Shown in pieces: positions 5,293 to 11,636 of a DNA stretch of 11,636 nt (positions are counted from its first letter, which is position 1; each line of letters starts with the position of its first letter). The notes beneath the pieces are model-generated. The model had not been told where the DNA came from and made no database searches. It worked only from the letters and a program-made list of their open reading frames with translations. Made by a program: the position numbers and the translations under genes. Source of the stretch: an uncultured Clostridia bacterium. Its GTDB lineage: Bacteria; Bacillota; Clostridia; Christensenellales; Borkfalkiaceae. Location: positions 1-11,636 of the forward strand of contig CALVLO010000034.1 in NCBI GenBank assembly GCA_944338265.1, given 5' to 3'.

Positions 5293-5943
5293 ATGTCGTT
5301 TTTTTCCAATTTCTCTTCGGACCATTGCCCGGGGCCCATCACGGGAAATCCCGCAAACGGTCTGTGCGAGAAGGTGTGCATCCAAGCCGAGAAGATCTTT
5401 GATGCGGGCATCATCCAGACCCGCCTCGAAAATTATACGCTCGCGCTCACCGATCCCACGCCTGCGGATCCTACATACCCGCTCACCTTTGTGAGCGCCC
5501 GTTCGCTTACGGGAACGGGCACCGTTTCGGGGCTTTCCGTCGAGCGTCAGCCCGATTCGTGCTGTGCGCGTGTGCAGGCGAGCATCACGCTGCCCGTCGA
5601 GGTCGTCTATACCGACGCCGCAGGCCGAGAGGGCAAGGCGACGAGTACCATCACGCTTAACGAAGATGTCCTCATGTATGTGCCGCCCGCATCCGTCATG
5701 CCCTATACCGTCACGGCGGTGGCGAGCTGCGTCTCGCCCGAAGGCACGTTCAACGAGGCGGATAACTCCTTCACCGTCAGTGCGTGCGTCACCTGCATCC
5801 TCAAAGTGGCGATGCAGGTGGAGCTTCTCGTCCCTTCGTATGGCTATTGCGCCATCCCGCCCGCACAGGAATATTCGCAGGAAGTCTGCTCTGGCTTTTT
5901 TGAGCTGCCGCTCTACCCGCAGGGCAAGGGCTGCAAAAAGTAA
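5293..5943 (+). CDS. Conserved Cys-rich protein of unknown function (clostridial, spore-coat-like)
   Basis: The protein has 216 residues with 11 cysteines (12, 25, 29, 90, 91, 146, 165, 168, 186, 199, 214). There is no signal peptide or membrane helix. The N-terminus MSFFSNFSSDHCPGPITG leads into GLCEKVCIQAEKIFDAG (23-39). The middle (about 95-180) is beta-rich with alternating Val/Thr, for example RVQASITLPVEVVYTDAAG and ILKVAMQVELLVPSYGYC. The C-terminus has the motif CSGFFELPLYPQG. I recognise this pattern from unnamed clostridial proteins, and the middle recalls SPOCS-type spore coat domains, but that assignment is tentative. The start is certain: GGAGG at 5282-5286, 6 nt before ATG. A palindrome precedes it and a strong terminator follows, so it is a one-gene transcription unit. 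The Cys content and the flippase and LysM neighbours would fit a cross-linked spore-surface component (inference). Confidence 0.88.
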   Translation: MSFFSNFSSDHCPGPITGNPANGLCEKVCIQAEKIFDAGIIQTRLENYTLALTDPTPADPTYPLTFVSARSLTGTGTVSGLSVERQPDSCCARVQASITLPVEVVYTDAAGREGKATSTITLNEDVLMYVPPASVMPYTVTAVASCVSPEGTFNEADNSFTVSACVTCILKVAMQVELLVPSYGYCAIPPAQEYSQEVCSGFFELPLYPQGKGCKK

Positions 5944-5957
5944 CCTGATCATGACCC

Positions 5958-5997
5958 GCGCGCCGCAGACATCGTCTGCGGCGCGCTTTATCATTTT
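5958..5997 (+). terminator. Intrinsic terminator of the Cys-rich protein gene
   Basis: A perfect 13-bp stem GCGCGCCGCAGAC (5958-5970) / GTCTGCGGCGCGC (5974-5986) with loop ATC is followed by TTTATCATTTTT. It lies 14 bp after the stop codon and works on the plus strand only. Confidence 0.92.
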
Positions 5998-6003
5998 TCA
6001 TGG

Positions 6004-6088
6004 GGGCATGTCCGAGATAGGGCGGGAAAAGAACATTTTCGGCAGGGCATGTCCGCGATCTTCCCTGCGGGCATGGTGTGCCCGTTTT
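6004..6088. other. Short palindromic repeats in the gap before the rqcH 3' end
   Basis: GGGCATGTCCGAGA (6004-6017) recurs as GGGCATGTCCGCGA (6045-6058). CGGGCA/TGCCCG (6068-6073/6079-6084) forms a hairpin followed by TTTT on the plus strand, which could stop read-through into rqcH. On the minus strand GCAGGG/CCCTGC (6042-6047/6063-6068) is a weak hairpin followed by a T-rich stretch and is the only terminator candidate I see for rqcH. Confidence 0.4.
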
Positions 6089-6090
6089 GC

Positions 6091-7734
6091 TCAGTCCGCC
6101 AAGGACGGATCGCCCAAAATCGTCTTAAAATCGCTGTATGTTACAAACCCCGGTTTGCTCTTTGCGGGCTTCTTGACGCGGCGGACGGGGCAGAAGTCTA
6201 CGGGGATCTTTTCCCCTCTGCCCGCGGAATACTTCGCGCAGACGCCCGCGGCAAAGGCGAGCACGTCTTCGGGGACGGGCTTTCCGTCCGACTTGATCAC
6301 GACGTGGCAGGAGTGCAGCCCCCGCGCGTGCAGCCAAATATCGTCCGGCGCGCTTCCGCGCACAAGGCGGTCGTTTTGCACGTTGCTCCTTCCTGCAAGG
6401 ATGCGGAATCCCTCCCTCTCGTACATGCGGAATGGGAGCTCCGGGCGCTTCTTTTTCGTTCGTTCCTGCGGCGCCTTTACAAGGCCCGCGCCTGTGAGTT
6501 CTTCCTCCGCGGCGGCAAGGTCTTCCTCGTTTTCCGCGCCGGCGAGGAAGGGGAGCAGACTTCCGAGATATGCAAGTTCTGCCCGCGTCTCCTTCTCCTG
6601 CGGGGCGAGCGCCTCTAAGGTGCGCTTTTGTTTGCGGTATTTTTTGAAGTACGCCTGCGCATTCTGCGCGGGGGTGAGGGTGGGATCGAGCGCAATTTTC
6701 ATCGTGCCGCCCGCCTCGTCGTAAAAGTTGATGAGTTCGCACGCCTTCATGCCGCGCGAGAGGGTATAGAGGTTGGCGGTGAGGAGTTCGCCCTTGATGC
6801 GCACCGTCTCGCAGGCGGCAGCTTCCTGCTGTTTTTCGAGGATCTGCGCGAGCCGTTTTTCCTGTTTTTTTATCGCGGCGGAGACGGCGGCGGTGAGCTT
6901 TCTGCGCGCGCCCTCCAAGCGCTTTTGGGCGCGTTTTTTTGTGTAAAAATATGCCTCGGCGGCGGAGAGCGTCTCAAATCTTTTTGCACCCTGCACCGCC
7001 CGCGCGTAAAAATCGACGACGCTCCCGTCCCGTTCCAACACGCAGGGGGATACCTCGTCCGAGAAGATATAGCCATGCACATAGCCTGCAAGGTCGCCGC
7101 CCGCATAGCCTTGGGCGATCATGCGCGCCGTGCAGGGGGCGAGCCCCGCCACCCGCGTAAAGAGGAAGTGCTCCAAATCGCCCGAAGCCTCGCGGCAGAC
7201 GGCGGCAAGCTGCGCCGGATCGGAAGGATCTGCCTTTTCCTGCGGGGCGGGCAAAACGTACTTCGCACCCGCGAAGATGAGCCGCTTTGTCGCCTCGTCG
7301 GCAGAAGTCGTTTTGAGCGCGCCCAAGATCACGCCGTTTTCGGTGAGGAGCAGGTTGGAGTATTTTCCCATGATCTCGGCGTACAGGGTGCGCTCGGCGG
7401 AGGAGAAATCGGAGACGCAGGCAAAGCGGAGCGCGAGGATGCGCTCAAAGTTCACCTGCTCCACAGAGAGGATCTGCGCGCCCTGCAAATACTTTCGCAG
7501 CAGCATGCAAAAATTGGGCGCGACGAGGGGGTTTTCCCTGTCATCCTCGGTAAAATAGACGCCGCAGTCGGAGGCGTTTGCGTTCAGCGTGAGTTTAACG
7601 GTGCGCGTTCCCGTGTATATTACGAGGGAAAGCTCCTCGCGCTCGGGCTGATTGATCTTGTTCACGCGCCCGCCGCGGAGCGCGGCGTCGAGTTCCCTCG
7701 CCGCAAGGCGGAGGGTAAAAGCATCCTGCGGCAT
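6091..7734 (-). CDS. rqcH: Ribosome quality control protein RqcH (NFACT family)
   Basis: This 547-residue protein belongs to the Rqc2/NEMF/RqcH family, formerly annotated as fibronectin-binding protein FbpA. It binds the 50S subunit carrying an obstructed nascent chain and recruits tRNA-Ala to add C-terminal alanine tails that mark the chain for degradation. The NFACT-N region starts at once (residues 1-100: RVNKINQP, then PNFCMLLRKYLQG). A charged coiled-coil region lies at about 264-310 and 360-415. NFACT-R follows at 435-547 with AGRSNVQND (447-455), DDIWLHARGL (464-473) and KPGFVTYSDFKTI. At positions 97-98 there is Glu-Arg where Bacillus RqcH has the functional Asp-Arg pair. The start at 7734 is supported by AAGGAGA on the minus strand, 7 nt upstream, and by a near-perfect promoter. 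The same frame stays open to 9207 across tig, but that extension is antisense shadow. It is divergent from tig-clpP-clpX. Confidence 0.93.
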   Translation of the reverse strand: MPQDAFTLRLAARELDAALRGGRVNKINQPEREELSLVIYTGTRTVKLTLNANASDCGVYFTEDDRENPLVAPNFCMLLRKYLQGAQILSVEQVNFERILALRFACVSDFSSAERTLYAEIMGKYSNLLLTENGVILGALKTTSADEATKRLIFAGAKYVLPAPQEKADPSDPAQLAAVCREASGDLEHFLFTRVAGLAPCTARMIAQGYAGGDLAGYVHGYIFSDEVSPCVLERDGSVVDFYARAVQGAKRFETLSAAEAYFYTKKRAQKRLEGARRKLTAAVSAAIKKQEKRLAQILEKQQEAAACETVRIKGELLTANLYTLSRGMKACELINFYDEAGGTMKIALDPTLTPAQNAQAYFKKYRKQKRTLEALAPQEKETRAELAYLGSLLPFLAGAENEEDLAAAEEELTGAGLVKAPQERTKKKRPELPFRMYEREGFRILAGRSNVQNDRLVRGSAPDDIWLHARGLHSCHVVIKSDGKPVPEDVLAFAAGVCAKYSAGRGEKIPVDFCPVRRVKKPAKSKPGFVTYSDFKTILGDPSLAD

Positions 7735-7755
7735 TTTGCATCTCCTTTTCGCTTC

Positions 7756-7784
7756 ATTATACCCGAAAAAAGGCAAAATGTAAA
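7756..7784 (-). promoter_or_regulatory. Sigma-A promoter of rqcH
   Basis: On the minus strand TTTACA (7779-7784), a 17-bp spacer, and a perfect TATAAT (7756-7761). Transcription would start near 7749, giving a very short leader of about 15 nt that still includes the AAGGAGA. Confidence 0.82.
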
Positions 7785-7814
7785 TGAAAAATGCTTTTCT
7801 TTCTTGCGCCGATA

Positions 7815-7823
7815 TGGTAAAAT
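7815..7823 (+). promoter_or_regulatory. Extended -10 promoter of tig-clpP-clpX
   Basis: TGGTAAAAT is an extended -10 element (TGn before TAAAAT) with no good -35 (TTTTCT at 17 bp). It sits 31 bp from the rqcH -35, so the two divergent promoters are back to back without overlapping -10 boxes. The leader would be about 40 nt. No CtsR direct repeat or CIRCE inverted repeat is visible. Confidence 0.6.
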
Positions 7824-7869
7824 AGTCGCGTCTGAAAGAAAATCTCACAAGGTAATCGGAGAAATCATC

Positions 7870-9177
7870 ATGAACTACAAAGTAACACCCGCAGAAAAGA
7901 GCACCGTCAAGATCGCGTTCACCTTCTCGGCAGAGGAGTGGGCTGCCGCGAACGACAAGGCATACCTCGAAAACCGCAAAAAGTTTGCGGTCAACGGCTT
8001 CCGCAAGGGCAAGGCGCCCAAGCATGTGCTCGAAATGTATTACGGCAAGGGGCTCTTCTACGAAGATGCGCTCAACGATCTGTTTGCAGAGCACTATCCC
8101 GCCGTGCTCGAGAAGGAGAAGGATGCCTTCACGCCCGTGGGCGATCCCGCCCTCTCGGTGGAGGAGATCTCCGAAAAGAAGGTCGTGCTCACCGCAACGA
8201 CGCCCGTCAAGCCCGATGTGGAGATCGAAAAGTACACGGGTATAAAGATCGAGAAATTTGAGTATAATGTGACGGATGCCGACGTCGAGAAGGAGATCGA
8301 CGCCACGCGCGAGCGTCTCGCCGAGCATGTGGAGGTCACCGACCGCCCCGCACAGAAGGGCGATACCGTCAATATCGACTTCGAAGGCAAGCTGGATGGC
8401 AAGCCCTTCGATGGCGGCAGCGCGCAGGGGTATGACCTCACGCTCGGTGCAGGGCAGTTCATCCCCGGGTTCGAAGATCAGGTCGCAGGCATGAACGTCG
8501 GCGAGACGAAGGATGTCAACGTCACCTTCCCCGAGGACTATCAGGCGGAGGAGCTCAAAGGCAAGCCCGCCGTGTTCACCGTCACCCTCCACAAGATCAC
8601 GGGCAAGGTGCTCCCCGAGCTTAACGAGGAGTTTGCCAAGAAGGTGGGGAGCGACAGCATCGATGCCTTCCGCGCCAAGGTGCGCGAGCGCCTCGAAAAA
8701 AGCGCCGCTTCCCGTTCCCTCAACGAGACGGAGAACGCCATCATCACCGAGATCGCCAAGGGCGCCAAGGCGGAGATCCCCGATGCGATGATCGAAAAGC
8801 AGGAGGAATATTCCATGCAGCGCATGGAGTACAGCCTCATGTATCAGGGCATCAAGCTCGATGATTATCTCAAATATATCGGGCAGACGCGCGAAGAGTA
8901 TAAGAAGAACTTCGAGGAAGAGGCGCGCCGCACCGTGCTGCACCAGCTCATCGTCGAAAAGCTCATCAAAGAGCTTAAGATCGAAGCTTCGTCCGAAGAG
9001 GTCGAGGCGAAGATCGCCGAGCAGGCTGCAAGCGTCGGCAAAGAGGCGGCGGAGTATAAAAAGACGATGGATCCCCGCCAATTCGAGTATATCGAAGGGG
9101 ATATCAAAGTGACCAAGCTGTTCGACTATCTTCAGGCGAACAACGAGATGGTAACGGCAAAGCCGGAGGAAAAGTAA
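7870..9177 (+). CDS. tig: Trigger factor (ribosome-associated chaperone and prolyl isomerase)
   Basis: The protein has 435 residues, normal length for the family. The N-terminal ribosome-binding domain carries the signature NGFRKGKAP (42-50), which docks at the tunnel exit. An FKBP-type PPIase domain covers about 163-242 (GDTVNIDFEGKLDGKPFDGG, then LGAGQFIPGFEDQVAGM). The C-terminal arms (about 245-435) form the helical chaperone body. The start is supported by CGGAGAA, about 9 nt before the ATG. The frame is open far upstream into the rqcH region, but that part lies antisense to rqcH and is rejected. It is first of three quality-control genes and ends 4 bp before clpP. Confidence 0.97.
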   Translation: MNYKVTPAEKSTVKIAFTFSAEEWAAANDKAYLENRKKFAVNGFRKGKAPKHVLEMYYGKGLFYEDALNDLFAEHYPAVLEKEKDAFTPVGDPALSVEEISEKKVVLTATTPVKPDVEIEKYTGIKIEKFEYNVTDADVEKEIDATRERLAEHVEVTDRPAQKGDTVNIDFEGKLDGKPFDGGSAQGYDLTLGAGQFIPGFEDQVAGMNVGETKDVNVTFPEDYQAEELKGKPAVFTVTLHKITGKVLPELNEEFAKKVGSDSIDAFRAKVRERLEKSAASRSLNETENAIITEIAKGAKAEIPDAMIEKQEEYSMQRMEYSLMYQGIKLDDYLKYIGQTREEYKKNFEEEARRTVLHQLIVEKLIKELKIEASSEEVEAKIAEQAASVGKEAAEYKKTMDPRQFEYIEGDIKVTKLFDYLQANNEMVTAKPEEK

Positions 9178-9181
9178 GCGC

Positions 9182-9778
9182 ATGGAAAATACGAAAAACG
9201 TGCTCATTCCCTATGTCGTCGAGCGTACCTCGGGCGGGGAGCGGAGCTACGACCTCTATTCCCGCCTCTTGGAGGATCGGATCGTCTTTTTGAGCGGCGA
9301 GATCGACGATGCCGTCGCCAATACCGTCGTGGCACAGCTCATCTACCTCGAGGGAAAGGATCCGACTAAGGATATCAGCCTGTATATCAACAGTCCGGGC
9401 GGCTCCGTTTCGGCAGGCATGGCGATCTACGATACGATGAACTACGTCAAGTGCGACGTTTCCACCATCTGCATCGGGCTTGCCGCGTCGATGGGCGCCT
9501 TCCTTCTCGCTGCGGGCGCGAAGGGCAAGCGCTTCGCCCTCAAAAACAGCGAGATCATGATCCATCAGCCCCTCGGCGGCGCGCAGGGTCAGGCAAGCGA
9601 TATCAAGATCCAAGCCGAGCACATTTTGCGCATCAAGGCGAAGATGAATAAGATCCTCGCCGAGAACACGGGCAAGCCCGTCGACGTGGTGGAGCGCGAT
9701 ACCGATCGCGACAACTACCTTACCGCCGACGAGGCGCTCGCTTACGGGCTCATCGACAGAGTGTACGAAAAGCGCTGA
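9182..9778 (+). CDS. clpP: ATP-dependent Clp protease proteolytic subunit
   Basis: This 198-residue serine protease forms the double heptameric barrel that degrades substrates fed by ClpX and other Clp ATPases. The catalytic triad is intact: Ser103 in GLAASMGAFLL, His128 in MIHQPLGG and Asp177 in ERDTDRDNYL, with the family spacing of 25 and 49 residues. The Gly-rich SPGGSVSAGMAIYDTM segment (71-86) forms the substrate-binding region. The start lies 4 bp after the tig stop; its GGAGG (9165-9169) is inside the tig coding end, so translation is probably coupled. It is separated from clpX by a 285-bp repeat element rather than the usual short gap. Confidence 0.98.
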   Translation: MENTKNVLIPYVVERTSGGERSYDLYSRLLEDRIVFLSGEIDDAVANTVVAQLIYLEGKDPTKDISLYINSPGGSVSAGMAIYDTMNYVKCDVSTICIGLAASMGAFLLAAGAKGKRFALKNSEIMIHQPLGGAQGQASDIKIQAEHILRIKAKMNKILAENTGKPVDVVERDTDRDNYLTADEALAYGLIDRVYEKR

Positions 9779-9783
9779 GGCGC

Positions 9784-10068
9784 GTTCACACGTTTTCTTT
9801 CGAGCTGAGCGGAAAAGCGAGATGGCGCGCTAAAATGTTTCCATCTGCGCGCCACCGAGGAAAACCAAATGCAGAGCCGTAGGCGAACATTGGGATTTCC
9901 TAAAACTCACGATATGATCGTACCGCAGCAGCTCGCAAAAAAGATTTCAATGAAAGATTTTTTGCGAAGAGGCGCGGCGAGCGTTTCAGGCGCACCGTTC
10001 GGATCATCCGAACGGTCGCACACTGCACTCCGCCGCGACGGCGTCAGTCCGAAAAGAAATCTGTGAAC
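9784..10068 (-). repeat. Structured intergenic element, copy 2, with terminal inverted repeats
   Basis: This element fills the clpP-clpX gap, beginning 5 bp after the clpP stop and ending 17 bp before the clpX ATG, just outside its Shine-Dalgarno. The ends GTTCACACGTTTTCTTTCGA (from 9784) and the reverse complement of the right end, GTTCACAGATTTCTTTTCGG, agree at 19 of the first 25 positions. Read on the minus strand it matches copy 1 (4694-4961). Hairpins: 10031-10035/10039-10043, ACCGTTCGG/CCGAACGGT (9994-10002/10008-10016), CGCAAAAAA/TTTTTTGCG (9934-9942/9958-9966), and 9858-9871/9888-9901. The layout resembles a MITE. There are no transposase remnants and I see no clear target-site duplication. 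Confidence 0.85.
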
Positions 10069-10085
10069 TTTTTTGAGGAGTTTAT

Positions 10086-11321
10086 ATGGCAAAATACGAA
10101 CAGAACTGTTCCTTCTGCGGCAAGGAGCGTTCCAAAGTCAAAAAGCTCATTGCGGGGCCCGACGGGGTGTTCATCTGCGATGAGTGCGTGGAACTTTGCC
10201 GCGATATGATGGCAAAGATGCCCTCCAACACCGCCGCCGAAGCGGTGGAACTCAAAAAGCCCGCCGAGATCAAGGCGGAGCTCGATGAGTATATCGTCGG
10301 GCAGGATAAGGCAAAGCGCGTCCTCTCCGTGGCGGTGTACAACCACTACAAGCGCATCAATTCCATGCTCGCAGGTAAGAAGGATGAAGACGGCGTGGAG
10401 ATCGAAAAGAGCAATATTTTGCTCTTAGGCCCCACGGGGAGCGGCAAAACGCTGCTTGCCCGCACCCTCGCGCGCATCCTCAACGTGCCCTTTGCCACGA
10501 GCGATGCGACCACGCTCACCGAAGCGGGGTACGTCGGTGAGGACGTGGAGAACATCCTCCTCAAACTCATCCAGAACGCCGATTACGATATCGAGCGCGC
10601 CCAGCGCGGCATCATCTATATCGATGAGATCGATAAGATCGCCCGCAAGGGGGAGAACGTCTCCATCACGCGTGATGTCTCGGGTGAGGGCGTGCAGCAG
10701 GCGCTTTTGAAAATTATCGAGAGCACGGTCGCCAACGTCCCGCCGCAGGGCGGCAGAAAGCACCCGCAGCAGGATTGCATGCGCATCGATACGACGAATA
10801 TCCTCTTCATCTGCGGCGGCGCGTTCGTCGGGCTGGATAAGATCGTCGGCGCGAGAAAGGATGATTCCGGGCTCGGCTTCGGCGGCAAAGTGCGCCTCGG
10901 CGAGCACGAAGTGGATTACTCGCTTTTGGATGATGTCAAGCCGCAGGATCTTACCAAATTCGGGCTCATCCCCGAGTTTGTCGGGCGCATTCCCATTGTC
11001 GTTTCGTTGCAGCCGCTCGATGAAAACGCCCTCGTCTCCATTCTCACCAAGCCCAAGAACGCCATCATCAAACAGTATCAAAAGCTTGTGGGGCTGGATG
11101 GCGTCAAACTCACCGTGGAGGATGGCGCCGTGCGTGAGATCGCCAATACCGCCATCCGCTTAAAGACGGGCGCGCGCGGGCTGCGGACGATCATCGAAGG
11201 GCTGATGACGGATGTCATGTACGATATTCCCTCGCAAAAGAACGTGGAAGAGGTGATCATTACGCGCGATTGCGTCACCAAGGGCGATAAGCCCCGCCTC
11301 GTCTTCAAAAAATCTGCATAA
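10086..11321 (+). CDS. clpX: ATP-dependent Clp protease ATP-binding subunit ClpX
   Basis: This 411-residue AAA+ unfoldase recognises tagged proteins and threads them into ClpP. The N-terminal zinc-binding domain has Cys8, Cys11, Cys31 and Cys34. Walker A is GPTGSGKT (115-122), pore loop 1 GYVG (149-152), Walker B IIYIDEID (176-183), and the RKH pore loop lies near 224-226. The ClpP-docking loop is LGF (263-265), the variant common outside proteobacteria. The sensor-2 region KTGARGLRTIIEGLM lies near the C-terminus. Length and all motifs are normal. The start is fixed by GAGGAG (10075-10080), 5 nt before the ATG. It may be read from the tig promoter through the repeat element or from a promoter inside it; I found no convincing internal one. 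A strong terminator follows. Confidence 0.98.
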   Translation: MAKYEQNCSFCGKERSKVKKLIAGPDGVFICDECVELCRDMMAKMPSNTAAEAVELKKPAEIKAELDEYIVGQDKAKRVLSVAVYNHYKRINSMLAGKKDEDGVEIEKSNILLLGPTGSGKTLLARTLARILNVPFATSDATTLTEAGYVGEDVENILLKLIQNADYDIERAQRGIIYIDEIDKIARKGENVSITRDVSGEGVQQALLKIIESTVANVPPQGGRKHPQQDCMRIDTTNILFICGGAFVGLDKIVGARKDDSGLGFGGKVRLGEHEVDYSLLDDVKPQDLTKFGLIPEFVGRIPIVVSLQPLDENALVSILTKPKNAIIKQYQKLVGLDGVKLTVEDGAVREIANTAIRLKTGARGLRTIIEGLMTDVMYDIPSQKNVEEVIITRDCVTKGDKPRLVFKKSA

Positions 11322-11325
11322 ATAA

Positions 11326-11357
11326 AAGAAAGACGGCCCCGCGCCGTCTTTCTTCTT
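11326..11357 (+). terminator. Intrinsic terminator after clpX
   Basis: A 12-bp perfect stem AAGAAAGACGGC (11326-11337) / GCCGTCTTTCTT (11343-11354) with loop CCCGC is followed by a T-rich tail. It begins 5 bp after the clpX stop. Confidence 0.9.
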
Positions 11358-11362
11358 ATCAA

Positions 11363-11404
11363 TAAAAAGTACAGGCGTTCACGCGATAATGCGTGAACGC
11401 CTGT
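11363..11404 (-). terminator. Intrinsic terminator after gpmI
   Basis: A 14-bp perfect stem ACAGGCGTTCACGC (11371-11384) / GCGTGAACGCCTGT (11391-11404) with loop GATAAT. On the minus strand it is followed by ACTTTTTATT. It lies 31 bp beyond the gpmI stop, back to back with the clpX terminator. Confidence 0.9.
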
Positions 11405-11435
11405 GTTATATCTTTTTCTCTATCACGGAGCTTCA

Positions 11436-11636
11436 TTACGCCTTTGCGTGAGCGTGCACGATCAGGCTCTTCCCCGTCATTTCGGGCGGGACGGGCAGTC
11501 CCATCACTTCCAGAAGCGTGGGCGCGAGATCGGCGAGAATGCCGTCCGTTCTCAGCGTCACGTTTCTGTACTTCTCGTCGGCGGAGATCAGCACCACGGG
11601 CACGGGGTTGGTGGTGTGCGCCGTGAAGGGCGAACC
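11436..11636 (-). CDS. gpmI: 2,3-bisphosphoglycerate-independent phosphoglycerate mutase, C-terminal end (partial)
   Basis: The minus-strand frame runs from the window edge to the TAA at 11436-11438, giving the last 66 residues. These contain AHTTNPVPVVLI, the segment LRTDGILADLAPTLLEVMGL and PPEMTGKSLI, the characteristic C-terminus of the cofactor-independent, metal-dependent mutase that interconverts 3- and 2-phosphoglycerate in glycolysis. The His in AHTTN fits the metal-binding phosphatase-type site. The start and most of the protein lie beyond the window. Like pgi, it is a glycolytic gene convergent with an informational or quality-control operon; no operon link between the two is visible here. 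Confidence 0.93.
   Translation of the reverse strand, partial: GSPFTAHTTNPVPVVLISADEKYRNVTLRTDGILADLAPTLLEVMGLPVPPEMTGKSLIVHAHAKA

Noticed and set aside
6628..7869. Extension of trigger factor upstream
   Set aside because: The part before 7870 is antisense to rqcH; the family N-terminus and a ribosome-binding site fix the start at 7870.
7785..7869. CtsR or CIRCE heat-shock operator before tig
   Set aside because: No heptad direct repeat of the CtsR type and no TTAGCACTC/GAGTGCTAA pair is visible.
7735..9207. Extension of rqcH upstream across tig
   Set aside because: The RqcH N-terminus, an AAGGAGA site and a TTTACA-N17-TATAAT promoter all fix the start at 7734; the extension is antisense to trigger factor.
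11371..11404. Relation of the gpmI terminator to the GTTCACA element ends
   Set aside because: It contains GTTCACGC/GCGTGAAC, but similarity stops after a few bases and the structure is fully explained as a terminator.

Overview
The window is GC-rich bacterial chromosomal DNA that reads as Bacillota, most likely an endospore-forming member of the Clostridia from a gut-type lineage. Reasons: strong AAGGAGG-type ribosome-binding sites, the ffh-rpsP-khpA order, a SpoVB-type flippase, RqcH, and a Cys-rich protein that resembles a clostridial family I know only as unnamed. This taxonomy is inference; no rRNA or tRNA gene is present to anchor it.

Layout. (1) 2-1114, plus strand: the 3' end of ffh, then rpsP and khpA, closed by a hairpin. 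(2) 1158-1349: a short palindrome-rich gap and a 36-bp perfectly palindromic bidirectional terminator. (3) 1350-4355, minus strand: a SpoVB/MATE-like flippase followed by pgi, which has its own promoter overlapping the flippase stop codon. (4) 4411-5943, plus strand: a small double-LysM protein, a gene-free 600-bp stretch packed with repeats, and a conserved Cys-rich protein with its own terminator. (5) 6091-11321: rqcH on the minus strand, divergent from tig-clpP-clpX on the plus strand. (6) Two back-to-back terminators, then the C-terminus of gpmI on the minus strand, cut by the window edge.

How the genes fit together. Region 1 is translation and protein targeting: SRP GTPase, ribosomal protein S16 and an RNA chaperone. 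Region 5 is protein quality control at the ribosome. Trigger factor receives nascent chains, RqcH tags chains stuck on split 50S subunits with alanine tails, and ClpXP is known in Bacillus subtilis to destroy Ala-tailed products. Having all four genes in one divergent locus is a notable neighbourhood. Regions 3 and 4 hint at spore-envelope work (flippase, LysM protein, Cys-rich protein), but that is context-based inference.

The most interesting unexplained signal is a diverged intergenic element present twice in opposite orientation, at about 4694-4961 and at 9784-10068. The second copy has imperfect 25-bp terminal inverted repeats and sits exactly between clpP and clpX. Four hairpins are conserved in both copies, with paired compensatory changes, while codon positions show no coding signature. 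It looks like a structured non-autonomous mobile or regulatory element. Next to the first copy lie three tandem two-hairpin repeat units whose second hairpin changes completely while staying paired.
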